A stretch of 5,494 bases of DNA from Paracoccaceae bacterium (GCA_024742655.1 JANSYB010000203.1:1-5494); one strand, 5' to 3'. Positions 1 to 5,494 are shown, counted from the first letter of the stretch. A program made the numbers and translations. Notes: generated by a model from the letters alone, not told the origin.

Positions 1-128
1 CCCGTGACCGGGTGCACGTCCAGCCCCATCACGGGGCCGCCATGCCCCTTGAGCGTGGTGAATTCCTGCGCGGCGACCGGTATGGCCGCCGCCAGGACTG
101 CAAGAAGGCCAGCCGCGAGGTGACGCAT
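1..128 (-). CDS. Exported WD40-repeat protein, N-terminal fragment (cut by window edge)
   Basis: Only the first 42 codons are inside the window, with the rest beyond the left edge. The start is an ATG at 128. Residues 1-20 form a Sec-type signal peptide: a basic start (MRH), a hydrophobic core rich in Leu and Ala, and a likely cleavage after the VAA at 18-20. The mature protein begins QEFTTLKGHGGPVMGLDVHP, which fits the opening strand of a WD40 repeat (L-x-GH-x-x-x-V-x-x-L-x-x-x-P). A periplasmic beta-propeller is therefore expected. From memory, similar proteins beside alphaproteobacterial respiratory genes can end in a cytochrome c domain, but that part is not visible here. The gene starts 2 bp after the fdhC stop and has no clear Shine-Dalgarno of its own, so translation is probably coupled to fdhC. 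The exact function is unknown. Confidence 0.75.
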   Translation of the reverse strand, partial: MRHLAAGLLAVLAAAIPVAAQEFTTLKGHGGPVMGLDVHPVT

Positions 129-130
129 GG

Positions 131-1354
131 CTATTCGGCGGGCGTGGCCGACTTGCCCTCGGACGGCGCGCCCTCCTGCGCCTTGATCTCTTCCAGCCAC
201 AGGCTGTGGTGCTCGCGCGCCCATTGCTCCTCGACCTCGCCAGAGCCCATGGCGTCATAGGCGCCTTCCATACCCACCGAGCCGATGTAGATATGCGCGA
301 TGATGATCGCCATCAGAACGAAACTGACGATGGCATGCCACAGCTGGGCATATTGCATCTCTTCATGCGGGGCGAGCTGTTCGGGCAGAACACCGAAGCC
401 GAACACCTGCGGCAGGCCCGTGTCGTTCAGGATGACAAAGGTCTTGGCGAACATCGGCAACTCGAACGGAAAGAGCAGCGACAGCCCCGAGGCCGAGATC
501 GATCCGCCGAGAATGATCACCGACCAGAAAATGAATTTCTGCCCGGCGTTGAACTTCTTGGCGGGCGGGTGCACGCCCTTCTTGAAGATGCCACCGCCCA
601 CGGCGAGCCATTTCAGGTCCGTCTTGTTGGGGATGTTGTGGACGACCCACATGAAGAAGACCATCACGAGGCCCAGCATGAAGGCCCAGGAGATGTTGTT
701 GTGAATCCATTTCGAGGCGAGGGCGACATTGGCGAAGGCCTCGTGACCGAAGGTCGGGATGATGAACTTTCGACCCATGAGCACCACCAGGCCGGTGATG
801 CCCAGCACGATGAACGAGCCACCCATGAGCCAGTGGCCAAAGCGCTCGATCGCCTTGAAGCGGGTCACGGTGCGCCCGGTCTTTTCACCGTCGATGCGGA
901 TCTTGCCGCGGATGAAATAGAACAGCACGAGCGCGATCAGCGTGCCCAGAAGCAGCCAGCCGCCATATTTGATCAGCGGCCCCTCGCGGAATTCCAGCCA
1001 CCACATGCCGCGATCCTGGATCAGAACGCGCGCCTCGGGCCCGCCGGAGGATACGATCACATCCGCCGTGCCGAAGCGCAGCGCGCTCCACACATCCGAA
1101 TCCGATGAACCGCCAAGCGTGCCCAGCTGGCTGGCCATACCGGCGGCGCTGTCGGGATCGTCCTCGGCATTGCGCTCACGCGTTTCGACCTTTTCGCCGC
1201 GCTGGCGGGCCATGATATCTTCGAGTGTTTGCGCCCCACCCGTGGCCGAGCGGTCGGATTGCGGGGCCGTGTCTGCCTCCTGCGCGGTGACCGGTTGGGT
1301 CAGCGGCGCGGCCAGCAGGACGGACAACAAGAGTGTCAGCAGAATACGTGTCAT
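131..1354 (-). CDS. fdhC: Formate dehydrogenase gamma subunit, cytochrome b556 (long form)
   Basis: A 407-residue di-haem membrane cytochrome that passes electrons from FdhB to the quinone pool. Residues 1-24 look like a cleavable Sec signal peptide (VTA|QE). Residues 25-125 are a polar, acidic periplasmic segment. Hydrophobic segments lie near 131-148, 174-193, 222-241, 275-295 and 339-358; basic residues between them (R149, K151, R153; K258, K259, K266, K267) fit an N-out, C-in topology. Likely haem ligands are H174 (ERFGHW), H218 (KWIHNN), H340 (LWHAI) and H354 (AHIYIG). The last two are 14 residues apart, as are His155 and His169 of E. coli FdnI. FdnI is only about 217 residues, so this is the long form with an added exported N-terminus and one extra helix. 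I chose the ATG at 1354 because AGGGA lies 8 nt upstream; an in-frame ATG at 1378 would add eight residues. The reading frame stays open further upstream to 1708, but that part overlaps fdhB and is not genuine. Confidence 0.93.
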   Translation of the reverse strand: MTRILLTLLLSVLLAAPLTQPVTAQEADTAPQSDRSATGGAQTLEDIMARQRGEKVETRERNAEDDPDSAAGMASQLGTLGGSSDSDVWSALRFGTADVIVSSGGPEARVLIQDRGMWWLEFREGPLIKYGGWLLLGTLIALVLFYFIRGKIRIDGEKTGRTVTRFKAIERFGHWLMGGSFIVLGITGLVVLMGRKFIIPTFGHEAFANVALASKWIHNNISWAFMLGLVMVFFMWVVHNIPNKTDLKWLAVGGGIFKKGVHPPAKKFNAGQKFIFWSVIILGGSISASGLSLLFPFELPMFAKTFVILNDTGLPQVFGFGVLPEQLAPHEEMQYAQLWHAIVSFVLMAIIIAHIYIGSVGMEGAYDAMGSGEVEEQWAREHHSLWLEEIKAQEGAPSEGKSATPAE

Positions 1355-1362
1355 GTCGAGTA

Positions 1363-1367
1363 TCCCT
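1363..1367 (-). promoter_or_regulatory. Shine-Dalgarno for fdhC, decides the start
   Basis: The minus strand reads AGGGA here, 8 nt before the ATG at 1354. The alternative ATG at 1378 has no purine-rich motif at a proper distance. A start at 1354 also gives a cleaner signal peptide (MTRILLTLL). Confidence 0.65.
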
Positions 1368-1407
1368 GTAAATCTCATGACGATATCTGTCGCATCGTCT
1401 GGAAAGA

Positions 1408-1429
1408 CGGGCGGCCCGAAGGCCGCCCG
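1408..1429 (-). terminator. Strong UUCG hairpin in the fdhB-fdhC gap (attenuator, weak terminator or processing hairpin)
   Basis: A perfect 9-bp inverted repeat, CGGGCGGCC (minus strand), with its complement GGCCGCCCG and a TTCG loop. This gives the very stable C(UUCG)G tetraloop in RNA. It is followed on the minus strand by TCTTTCC, which is too short and interrupted for a full intrinsic terminator. Since fdhC lies downstream in the same orientation, partial termination or mRNA stabilisation/processing is more likely than a hard stop. The structure is seen directly; the role is inferred. Confidence 0.6.
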
Positions 1430-1447
1430 ACCATGTCTCACCGGCGT

Positions 1448-1469
1448 GGGGGCGCAACGCGGCGCCCCC
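1448..1469 (-). repeat. Second inverted repeat just after the fdhB stop
   Basis: An 8-bp perfect stem (GGGGGCGC with GCGCCCCC) around a 6-nt loop, starting 9 nt after the fdhB stop codon and 18 nt upstream of the UUCG hairpin on the transcript. No T-run follows it. Together the two hairpins fill much of the 124-bp fdhB-fdhC gap. They could shield the 3' end of an fdhAB message or tune subunit ratio, which is an inference. Confidence 0.55.
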
Positions 1470-1478
1470 CAGCGATGA

Positions 1479-2072
1479 TCAGCCGCCCTTCTGGTCGTAG
1501 GCGGTGCCCCAGCCCCAGGCGCCCGAGCCGAACCCGCGGGACACGACACGTTCGCGATAGATGTTCGCGACGATATCGCCGTCCCCGGCCAGCAGGGCCT
1601 TGGTCGAGCACATCTCGGCACAGATCGGCAGTTTGCCTTCCGCGATCCGGTTGCGCCCGTATTTCTGGAACTCCACGGTCGAGTGGTTCTCTTCCGGGCC
1701 ACCGGCACAGAAGGTGCACTTGTCCATCTTGCCGCGGCTGCCGAAGTTGCCTGCCTGCGGGAATTGCGGCGCGCCGAACGGGCACGCGTAGAAGCAATAG
1801 CCGCAACCGATGCAGAGGTCCTTGGAGTGCAGAACCACCCCTTCCTCGTTCTGGTAAAAGCAGTCTACCGGGCAGACCGCCATACAAGGTGCATCGGAAC
1901 AGTGCATGCAGGCCACCGAGATCGACCGTTCACCGGGTTTGCCATCCTCGATGGTGACCACCCGGCGGCGGTTGATGCCCCACGGCACCTCATGCTCGTT
2001 CTTGCAGGCGGTGACGCAGGCGTTGCACTCGATGCAGCGTTCGGCGTCGCAGAGGAATTTAGCTCTAGCCAT
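1479..2072 (-). CDS. fdhB: Formate dehydrogenase beta subunit, 4x[4Fe-4S] ferredoxin-like
   Basis: A 197-residue electron-transfer subunit linking FdhA to FdhC. Four cysteine groups fit four [4Fe-4S] clusters: C13-C16-C19-C23; C55-C58-C63-C67; C87-C90-C93-C97; and C119-C122 with C151-C155. The cluster 1 region (CIECNACVTACKNEHEVPWG) is typical of the DMSO reductase/FdnH beta family. There is no signal peptide, so export as a Tat passenger bound to FdhA is expected. E. coli FdnH is about 294 residues and has a C-terminal membrane helix. This protein ends soon after the fourth cluster with a Gly/Trp-rich tail and no helix, resembling the short beta subunits of cysteine/tungsten-type enzymes. 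The ATG at 2072 has AAGGAG 9 nt upstream, and the gene lies 13 bp after fdhA, so co-translation is likely. Confidence 0.96.
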   Translation of the reverse strand: MARAKFLCDAERCIECNACVTACKNEHEVPWGINRRRVVTIEDGKPGERSISVACMHCSDAPCMAVCPVDCFYQNEEGVVLHSKDLCIGCGYCFYACPFGAPQFPQAGNFGSRGKMDKCTFCAGGPEENHSTVEFQKYGRNRIAEGKLPICAEMCSTKALLAGDGDIVANIYRERVVSRGFGSGAWGWGTAYDQKGG

Positions 2073-2081
2073 TTCCTATTT

Positions 2082-2087
2082 CTCCTT
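2082..2087 (-). promoter_or_regulatory. fdhB Shine-Dalgarno overlapping the fdhA stop codon
   Basis: The minus strand reads TAAGGAG: the TAA stop of fdhA (2088-2086) shares its last two bases with the AAGGAG of fdhB, which sits 9 nt before its ATG. Ribosomes finishing fdhA cover this site. This arrangement suits coupled, near-equimolar synthesis of the alpha and beta subunits. Confidence 0.8.
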
Positions 2088-4983
2088 ATGCTGCAGTGAT
2101 TTTGCAGAGAGTCGCCTTCGTCTCCTGCATTTGGGTGACGCTGTCGTAGCCATAGGTCTGGGCGGTGTTGGTGGATTCACCCAGAACATAGGGGTCGGCG
2201 CCATCGGGATACTTGCTCCGCTGGTCCTCGCCCTGGAAGTGGCCGCCGAAGTGGAAGGGCATGAAGGCAACGCCCTCGCCCACCCGCTGGGTGACCATTG
2301 CCATGACCTTGACCTTGCCGCCTTCGGGCCCTTCGACCCAGACCTGCTCGCCGTCCCGCACACCAAGGTTGTTGGCGTCACGCGGGTTGATTTCGACGAA
2401 CATGTCCTGCTGAAGCTCGGCAAGCCACGGGTTCGACCGTGTCTCGTCGCCGCCGCCCTCGTATTCCACCAGACGCCCCGACGTCAGGATGATCGGGAAG
2501 TCCTTGGAGAAATCGTTCTTCTGGATCGAAGCGTAGAGCGTCGGAAGACGATAGTCGTGACGGTCCTCGTAGGTGGGATAATCCGCGACCAGATCGTAGC
2601 GGCTCGTGTAGAGCGGCTCGCGGTGCACCGGCACCGGGTCGGGGAAGGTCCACACGACGGCACGGGCCTTGGCGTTGCCGAAGGGCGCGCAGCCATGCTC
2701 GATCGCCACCCGCTGGATTCCGCCCGAAAGGTCGGTTTTCCAGTTGGTCTTGGGCCCGGCCACGGCATCGATCGCGGCGCGTTCCTCGTCGGTCAGGTCA
2801 CCATCCCAGCCAAGATCCATCAGCATCTGCATGGTGAATTCCGGATACCCGTCCTGGATTTCCGATCCCACCGAGTAGACGCCATCGGCCAGCAGGTTGT
2901 CGCCATCGCGTTCCACGCCGAAACGGGCACGGAAGGTCAGGCCACCCTTGGCCACCGGTTTGGACATGTCATAGAGGTTCGGCGTACCCGGATGGTTCAT
3001 CTCGGCCGTGCCCCAGCTTGGCCATGGCAGACCGTAATAGTCGCCATCCGCCGGACCACCCACCGCCTGCAGCGTCGTTCTGTCGAACGTGTGCTGGTTG
3101 GCCATGTGCAGTTTCAGACGTTCAGGCGACTGGCCGGTATAGCCGATCGTCCACATGCCGCGGTTGATCTCGCGCAGCGTGTCTTCGATGTTGGGCGTCA
3201 CGCCGTCATCCTCGATCCCGATGTTGCGGAACATCCGGTCATGGAAGCCGAACTTTTTCGAGAACAGACCGATGATCTCGTGATCCGTCTTCGATTCGAA
3301 GAGCGGGTCGATCACCTTTTCGCGCCACTGGATAGAGCGGTTGGACGCCGTCACCGAGCCGTAGGTTTCGAACTGCGTGGTGGCCGGCAGCAGGTAACAG
3401 CCGTCGGTCCGGTCATGCAGCACGGCCGAGACAGTCGGGAACGGATCGATCACGACAAGCATGTCGAGCTTCTCCATCGCCGTCTTCATCTCGGTCATAC
3501 GGGTCTGCGAGTTGGGCGCGTGGCCCCACAGAACCATGGCGCGGACCTTGCTGGGCTGGTCCATGTTGGCTTCGTCTTCCAGAACGCCGTCGATCCAGCG
3601 CGACACCGGGATCCCCTTGAGGTTCTGCAGGGATTTCTCCTTGCCGTCCTTGTCGGTGATCTTGTCGAACTGGCCGGCCAGCCATTCGGAATCTTCGCCC
3701 CAGACACGGGCCCAGTGGCCCCAGGCGCCATTCGACAGGCCGTAGTAGCCCGGCAGGGTGTGGCTGAGAACACCAAGGTCCGTCGCGCCCTGCACGTTGT
3801 CGTGGCCGCGGAAGATGTTGGTGCCGCCGCCCGAGGTGCCCATGTTGCCAAGCGCCAGCTGCAACACGCAGTAGGCCCGCGTGTTGTTGTTGCCGTTGGT
3901 GTGCTGGGTGCCACCCATGCACCAGATCACGGTGCCGGGGCGGTTGTTGGCCATCGTGCGCGCGACGCGCTCAAGCTGGCTGCCCGGCGTGCCGGTCACC
4001 CGCTCGACTTCTTCGGGGGTCCACTTGGCCACTTCTTCCTTGATCTGGTCCATTCCCCAGACACGGGTGCGGATGAACTCCTTGTCCTCCCAGCCGTTCT
4101 CGAAGATGTGCCACAGGATGCCCCAGACCAGCGCGACGTCGGTGCCCGGGCGGAACCGGACATACTCGTCGGCATGCGCGGCCGTGCGGGTAAAGCGCGG
4201 ATCGCAGACGATGAGGGGCGCGTTGTTCTGTTCCTTGGCCTTCAGCACGTGCAGCAGGCTGACGGGGTGGGCCTCCGCCGGGTTGCCGCCGATTATGAAG
4301 ATCGCCTTGGAATTGTGGATGTCATTGTACGAGTTCGTCATCGCCCCGTAGCCCCAGGTGTTCGCAACACCGGCGACCGTGGTCGAGTGACAGATACGGG
4401 CCTGGTGATCCACGTTGTTCGTGCCCCAGTAGGCGGCGAACTTGCGGAACAGGTAGGCCTGTTCGTTGTTATGCTTGGCCGATCCCAGCCAGTAGACACT
4501 GTCCGGGCCGCTTTCTTCGCGGATGTTCATCATGCCGTCGCCGATCTCGTTGATCGCCTGTTCCCAGCTGATGCGCTTCCACTCACCGCCCTCTTTCTTC
4601 ATCGGGTACTTCAGACGGCGTTCGCCATGGGCGTGTTCACGCACCGCGGCGCCCTTGGCGCAATGGGCGCCCAGGTTGAACGGGCTGTCCCAGCCGGGCT
4701 CTTGCCCGACCCAGACACCATCGCTGACCTCGGCCACGACCGTACAGCCGACCGAACAGTGGGTGCAGACCGACTTGACGGTCTCGACGGCGCCGGCAGC
4801 CGCGGTGGCCGCATTCGCCTTGGTTACGGTGCCGCCAGTGGCACCGAGCGCAGCAAGGCCACCGATGGCCAGACCGCTGCCGCGCAGGAATGCACGGCGG
4901 TCGACGGATTTCCCGGCGACCTCAGACAGGATACTTGTCCGCTGGGGGCGTCTCGCAACCCCGTTGGTCTTTTTCCTAAGCAT
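2086..4983 (-). CDS. fdhA: Formate dehydrogenase alpha subunit, Tat-exported, cysteine-type Mo/W-bis-MGD enzyme
   Basis: A 965-residue catalytic subunit that oxidises formate to CO2. Residues 28-34 (DRRAFLR) followed by a Gly/Ala-rich hydrophobic stretch to about 58 form a Tat signal, preceded by an unusually long polar n-region. C73, C76, C80 and C108 (CTHCSVGC, then GAHC) bind a [4Fe-4S] cluster, and K110 follows as the conserved lysine. C198-H199 in DHQARICHSTTV lines up with the Sec-His pair of E. coli FdnG/FdoG; the codon is TGT, so the metal ligand is Cys. GGNPAEAHPV, TQHTNGNNNTRAYC and LGNMGTSGGGTN are typical of bis-MGD formate dehydrogenases. The C-terminal dinucleotide-binding domain spans about 825-960, with SGRLVEYEGGG at 835 and FHFGG at 910-914. 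The length is close to tungsten or cysteine-type periplasmic enzymes, but the sequence does not decide Mo versus W. GGAGG lies 10 nt before the ATG at 4983. No internal stop or frameshift is seen. Confidence 0.97.
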   Translation of the reverse strand: MLRKKTNGVARRPQRTSILSEVAGKSVDRRAFLRGSGLAIGGLAALGATGGTVTKANAATAAAGAVETVKSVCTHCSVGCTVVAEVSDGVWVGQEPGWDSPFNLGAHCAKGAAVREHAHGERRLKYPMKKEGGEWKRISWEQAINEIGDGMMNIREESGPDSVYWLGSAKHNNEQAYLFRKFAAYWGTNNVDHQARICHSTTVAGVANTWGYGAMTNSYNDIHNSKAIFIIGGNPAEAHPVSLLHVLKAKEQNNAPLIVCDPRFTRTAAHADEYVRFRPGTDVALVWGILWHIFENGWEDKEFIRTRVWGMDQIKEEVAKWTPEEVERVTGTPGSQLERVARTMANNRPGTVIWCMGGTQHTNGNNNTRAYCVLQLALGNMGTSGGGTNIFRGHDNVQGATDLGVLSHTLPGYYGLSNGAWGHWARVWGEDSEWLAGQFDKITDKDGKEKSLQNLKGIPVSRWIDGVLEDEANMDQPSKVRAMVLWGHAPNSQTRMTEMKTAMEKLDMLVVIDPFPTVSAVLHDRTDGCYLLPATTQFETYGSVTASNRSIQWREKVIDPLFESKTDHEIIGLFSKKFGFHDRMFRNIGIEDDGVTPNIEDTLREINRGMWTIGYTGQSPERLKLHMANQHTFDRTTLQAVGGPADGDYYGLPWPSWGTAEMNHPGTPNLYDMSKPVAKGGLTFRARFGVERDGDNLLADGVYSVGSEIQDGYPEFTMQMLMDLGWDGDLTDEERAAIDAVAGPKTNWKTDLSGGIQRVAIEHGCAPFGNAKARAVVWTFPDPVPVHREPLYTSRYDLVADYPTYEDRHDYRLPTLYASIQKNDFSKDFPIILTSGRLVEYEGGGDETRSNPWLAELQQDMFVEINPRDANNLGVRDGEQVWVEGPEGGKVKVMAMVTQRVGEGVAFMPFHFGGHFQGEDQRSKYPDGADPYVLGESTNTAQTYGYDSVTQMQETKATLCKITAA

Positions 4984-4993
4984 GTTTCTCTCT

Positions 4994-4998
4994 CCTCC
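4994..4998 (-). promoter_or_regulatory. Shine-Dalgarno of fdhA
   Basis: GGAGG on the minus strand, 10 nt before the ATG at 4983, followed by a purine run (AGAGAGAAAC). It supports this start, which lies upstream of the Tat motif as required. A 12-nt GC palindrome abuts it directly on the 5' side. Confidence 0.75.
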
Positions 4999-5010
4999 CG
5001 GGCGCGCCCG
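4999..5010. repeat. 12-nt perfect palindrome beside the fdhA ribosome site
   Basis: CGGGCGCGCCCG reads the same on both strands. In RNA it gives at most a 4-bp GC stem with a CGCG loop, ending exactly where the GGAGG of fdhA begins. It could affect ribosome access or be a chance GC-rich palindrome. No partner repeat is seen nearby. Confidence 0.4.
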
Positions 5011-5100
5011 TGCAGGGCTTGCTGGGTACTAAAGTTATCCACTGAACAGTCGGGCCAATCGCAACCAGTCGTCAGCGGGTCGGGTGATCTCGTCCGGGTC

Positions 5101-5292
5101 TCAGAACCGGGCGGAATCGAGGTAGGCGCGCGTGTGCGCGGTATCCTGCATCTTGTTGGATGCCAGGTCAGGCTCGGCCGCTTCGGCCGTTCCCGTGGTC
5201 GCTGCCGTCACGACCGCAACCGCGGGCGCACCGGTGGCGGCCAGTTTCAGAAAATCGCGGCGGCTGGTGCCGTCATCGGTTTTCTTCGTCAT
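5101..5292 (-). CDS. Small Tat-signal protein of the formate dehydrogenase region (FdhX-like)
   Basis: A 63-residue protein. Residues 10-16 are SRRDFLK, a textbook twin-arginine motif. An Ala/Val-rich core runs to about 36 and cleavage is likely near AEA-A (36-39), leaving only about 25 residues. The mature end (MQDTAHTRAYLDSARF) resembles a known family of tiny proteins found beside formate dehydrogenase genes (the formate dehydrogenase region TAT target family). Their role is not established; a subunit or accessory part has been proposed. T51, H53 and Y57 match that family's C-terminal motif as I remember it, while other motif positions differ (see findings). There is no cysteine, so no bound iron-sulfur cluster is expected. 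GAGGAG lies 7 nt before the ATG at 5292. It sits between the chaperone and fdhA genes, as is common for this family. Confidence 0.88.
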   Translation of the reverse strand: MTKKTDDGTSRRDFLKLAATGAPAVAVVTAATTGTAEAAEPDLASNKMQDTAHTRAYLDSARF

Positions 5293-5302
5293 GAGAGCTC
5301 TC
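5293..5302. repeat. 10-nt palindrome directly before the small Tat gene start
   Basis: GAGAGCTCTC is a perfect palindrome touching the ATG at 5292 and overlapping the last bases of the Shine-Dalgarno (GAGGAG at 5300-5305). It is too short for a stable hairpin with a loop. It is listed only because it lies in the ribosome-binding zone. Confidence 0.25.
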
Positions 5303-5316
5303 CTCTCCTTGCTTGT

Positions 5317-5332
5317 GGCGGGCGCACCCGCC
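5317..5332 (-). repeat. Inverted repeat between the chaperone gene and the small Tat gene
   Basis: A 6-bp GC stem (GGCGGG with CCCGCC) and a 4-nt loop (TGCG on the minus strand), beginning 12 nt after the chaperone stop. No T-run follows, so it is unlikely to terminate transcription. It may be a small mRNA-stabilising hairpin within the operon. Confidence 0.45.
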
Positions 5333-5344
5333 GGTGAATGCGGA

Positions 5345-5494
5345 TCACTCCGCGGTCATCCGGAAGCCTTCGGTCTCGATCTCCATGAACACCCGGCCGA
5401 CAGCACCGACCGAGGCATAGAGAACCGAATTCTTGGCGGCCTCCAAATCACTGAAAAAATGCCCCGCCCAGGGGCCGACATGCTTGTTGAAGAA
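5345..5494 (-). CDS. TorD-family molybdoenzyme chaperone, C-terminal 49 residues (cut by window edge)
   Basis: The frame is open from the right edge to a TGA at 5345-5347 and encodes FFNKHVGPWAGHFF followed by an amphipathic stretch (SDLEAAKNSVLYASVGAVG) and a short acidic tail. The H-x-x-PW pattern followed by a helix is typical of the C-terminal half of TorD/DmsD-type chaperones. These bind the Tat signal of molybdoenzymes and hold the apoprotein until its cofactor is inserted. Its position just ahead of the small Tat gene and fdhA suggests FdhA is its client. The N-terminus and start codon are outside the window. Assignment rests on a short fragment plus context. Confidence 0.8.
   Translation of the reverse strand, partial: FFNKHVGPWAGHFFSDLEAAKNSVLYASVGAVGRVFMEIETEGFRMTAE

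Noticed and set aside
206..1108. Plus-strand 300-residue frame opposite fdhC
   Set aside because: The His/Glu/Arg-rich translation mirrors codons of fdhC on the other strand; no domain or signal is visible.
1401..1429. UUCG hairpin as a full operon terminator
   Set aside because: The following TCTTTCC is too short and interrupted, and fdhC, an essential part of the complex, lies downstream in the same direction.
1355..1708. Upstream extension of the fdhC frame to an ATG at 1708 (525 residues)
   Set aside because: It would overlap fdhB and put low-complexity Arg/Pro-rich sequence ahead of a clear signal peptide; the Shine-Dalgarno supports 1354.
5035..5043. DnaA-box-like TTATCCACT upstream of fdhA
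   Set aside because: A single site with one mismatch to the usual box, in an operon gap with no AT-rich region or further boxes; probably chance.
1906..5337. Plus-strand frame as a real 1,143-residue gene
   Set aside because: It lies wholly opposite well-identified formate dehydrogenase genes, has no recognisable domain and its composition is typical of a shadow of GC-rich codons.
1..5494. Mobile element, CRISPR array, tRNA or rRNA
   Set aside because: No direct repeats with regular spacing, transposase-like sequence, tRNA-like folds or rRNA motifs were seen; the window is nearly filled by the six minus-strand genes.

Overview
The window is one block of minus-strand genes from a high-GC proteobacterium. 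Read from the right edge to the left, it contains: the 3' end of a TorD-family chaperone gene, a very small Tat-signal protein, the catalytic alpha subunit of a periplasmic formate dehydrogenase (fdhA), the four-cluster iron-sulfur beta subunit (fdhB), the membrane cytochrome b gamma subunit (fdhC), and the 5' end of an exported WD40-repeat protein. Gene content, order, protein style and codon use (strong G/C at third positions) suggest an alphaproteobacterium of the Rhodobacterales/Roseobacter type. That placement is an inference from resemblance, not from a search.

Layout (all minus strand): chaperone C-terminus 5345-5494 (cut by the window edge); Tat-signal small protein 5101-5292; fdhA 2086-4983; fdhB 1479-2072; fdhC 131-1354; WD40 protein 1-128 (cut by the window edge). 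Gaps are 52, 117, 13, 124 and 2 bp, so one transcript is likely. The two widest gaps hold GC-rich inverted repeats. The clearest is a pair of tandem hairpins between fdhB and fdhC, one of them a perfect 9-bp stem closed by a UUCG loop. I see no convincing promoter; the operon promoter probably lies beyond the right edge. No rRNA, tRNA, mobile element or CRISPR is visible, and no gene-free stretch exceeds 124 bp.

How the genes work together: the chaperone is expected to hold apo-FdhA until its bis-MGD molybdenum or tungsten cofactor is inserted. The Tat system would then export folded FdhA, through its SRRxFLK-like signal, with the signal-less FdhB as a passenger. In the periplasm FdhA oxidises formate to CO2. 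Electrons pass through its [4Fe-4S] cluster, the four clusters of FdhB and the two b haems of FdhC to the quinone pool. The metal ligand is a cysteine (Cys198), not selenocysteine. The small Tat protein belongs to a formate-dehydrogenase-associated family of unknown role, and the WD40 protein is the least understood member.

I do not see a wholly new system. The items most worth a second look are the tiny Tat protein with a divergent C-terminal motif, the WD40 gene apparently translated by coupling to fdhC, the intergenic hairpin pair, and the long periplasmic extension of FdhC.
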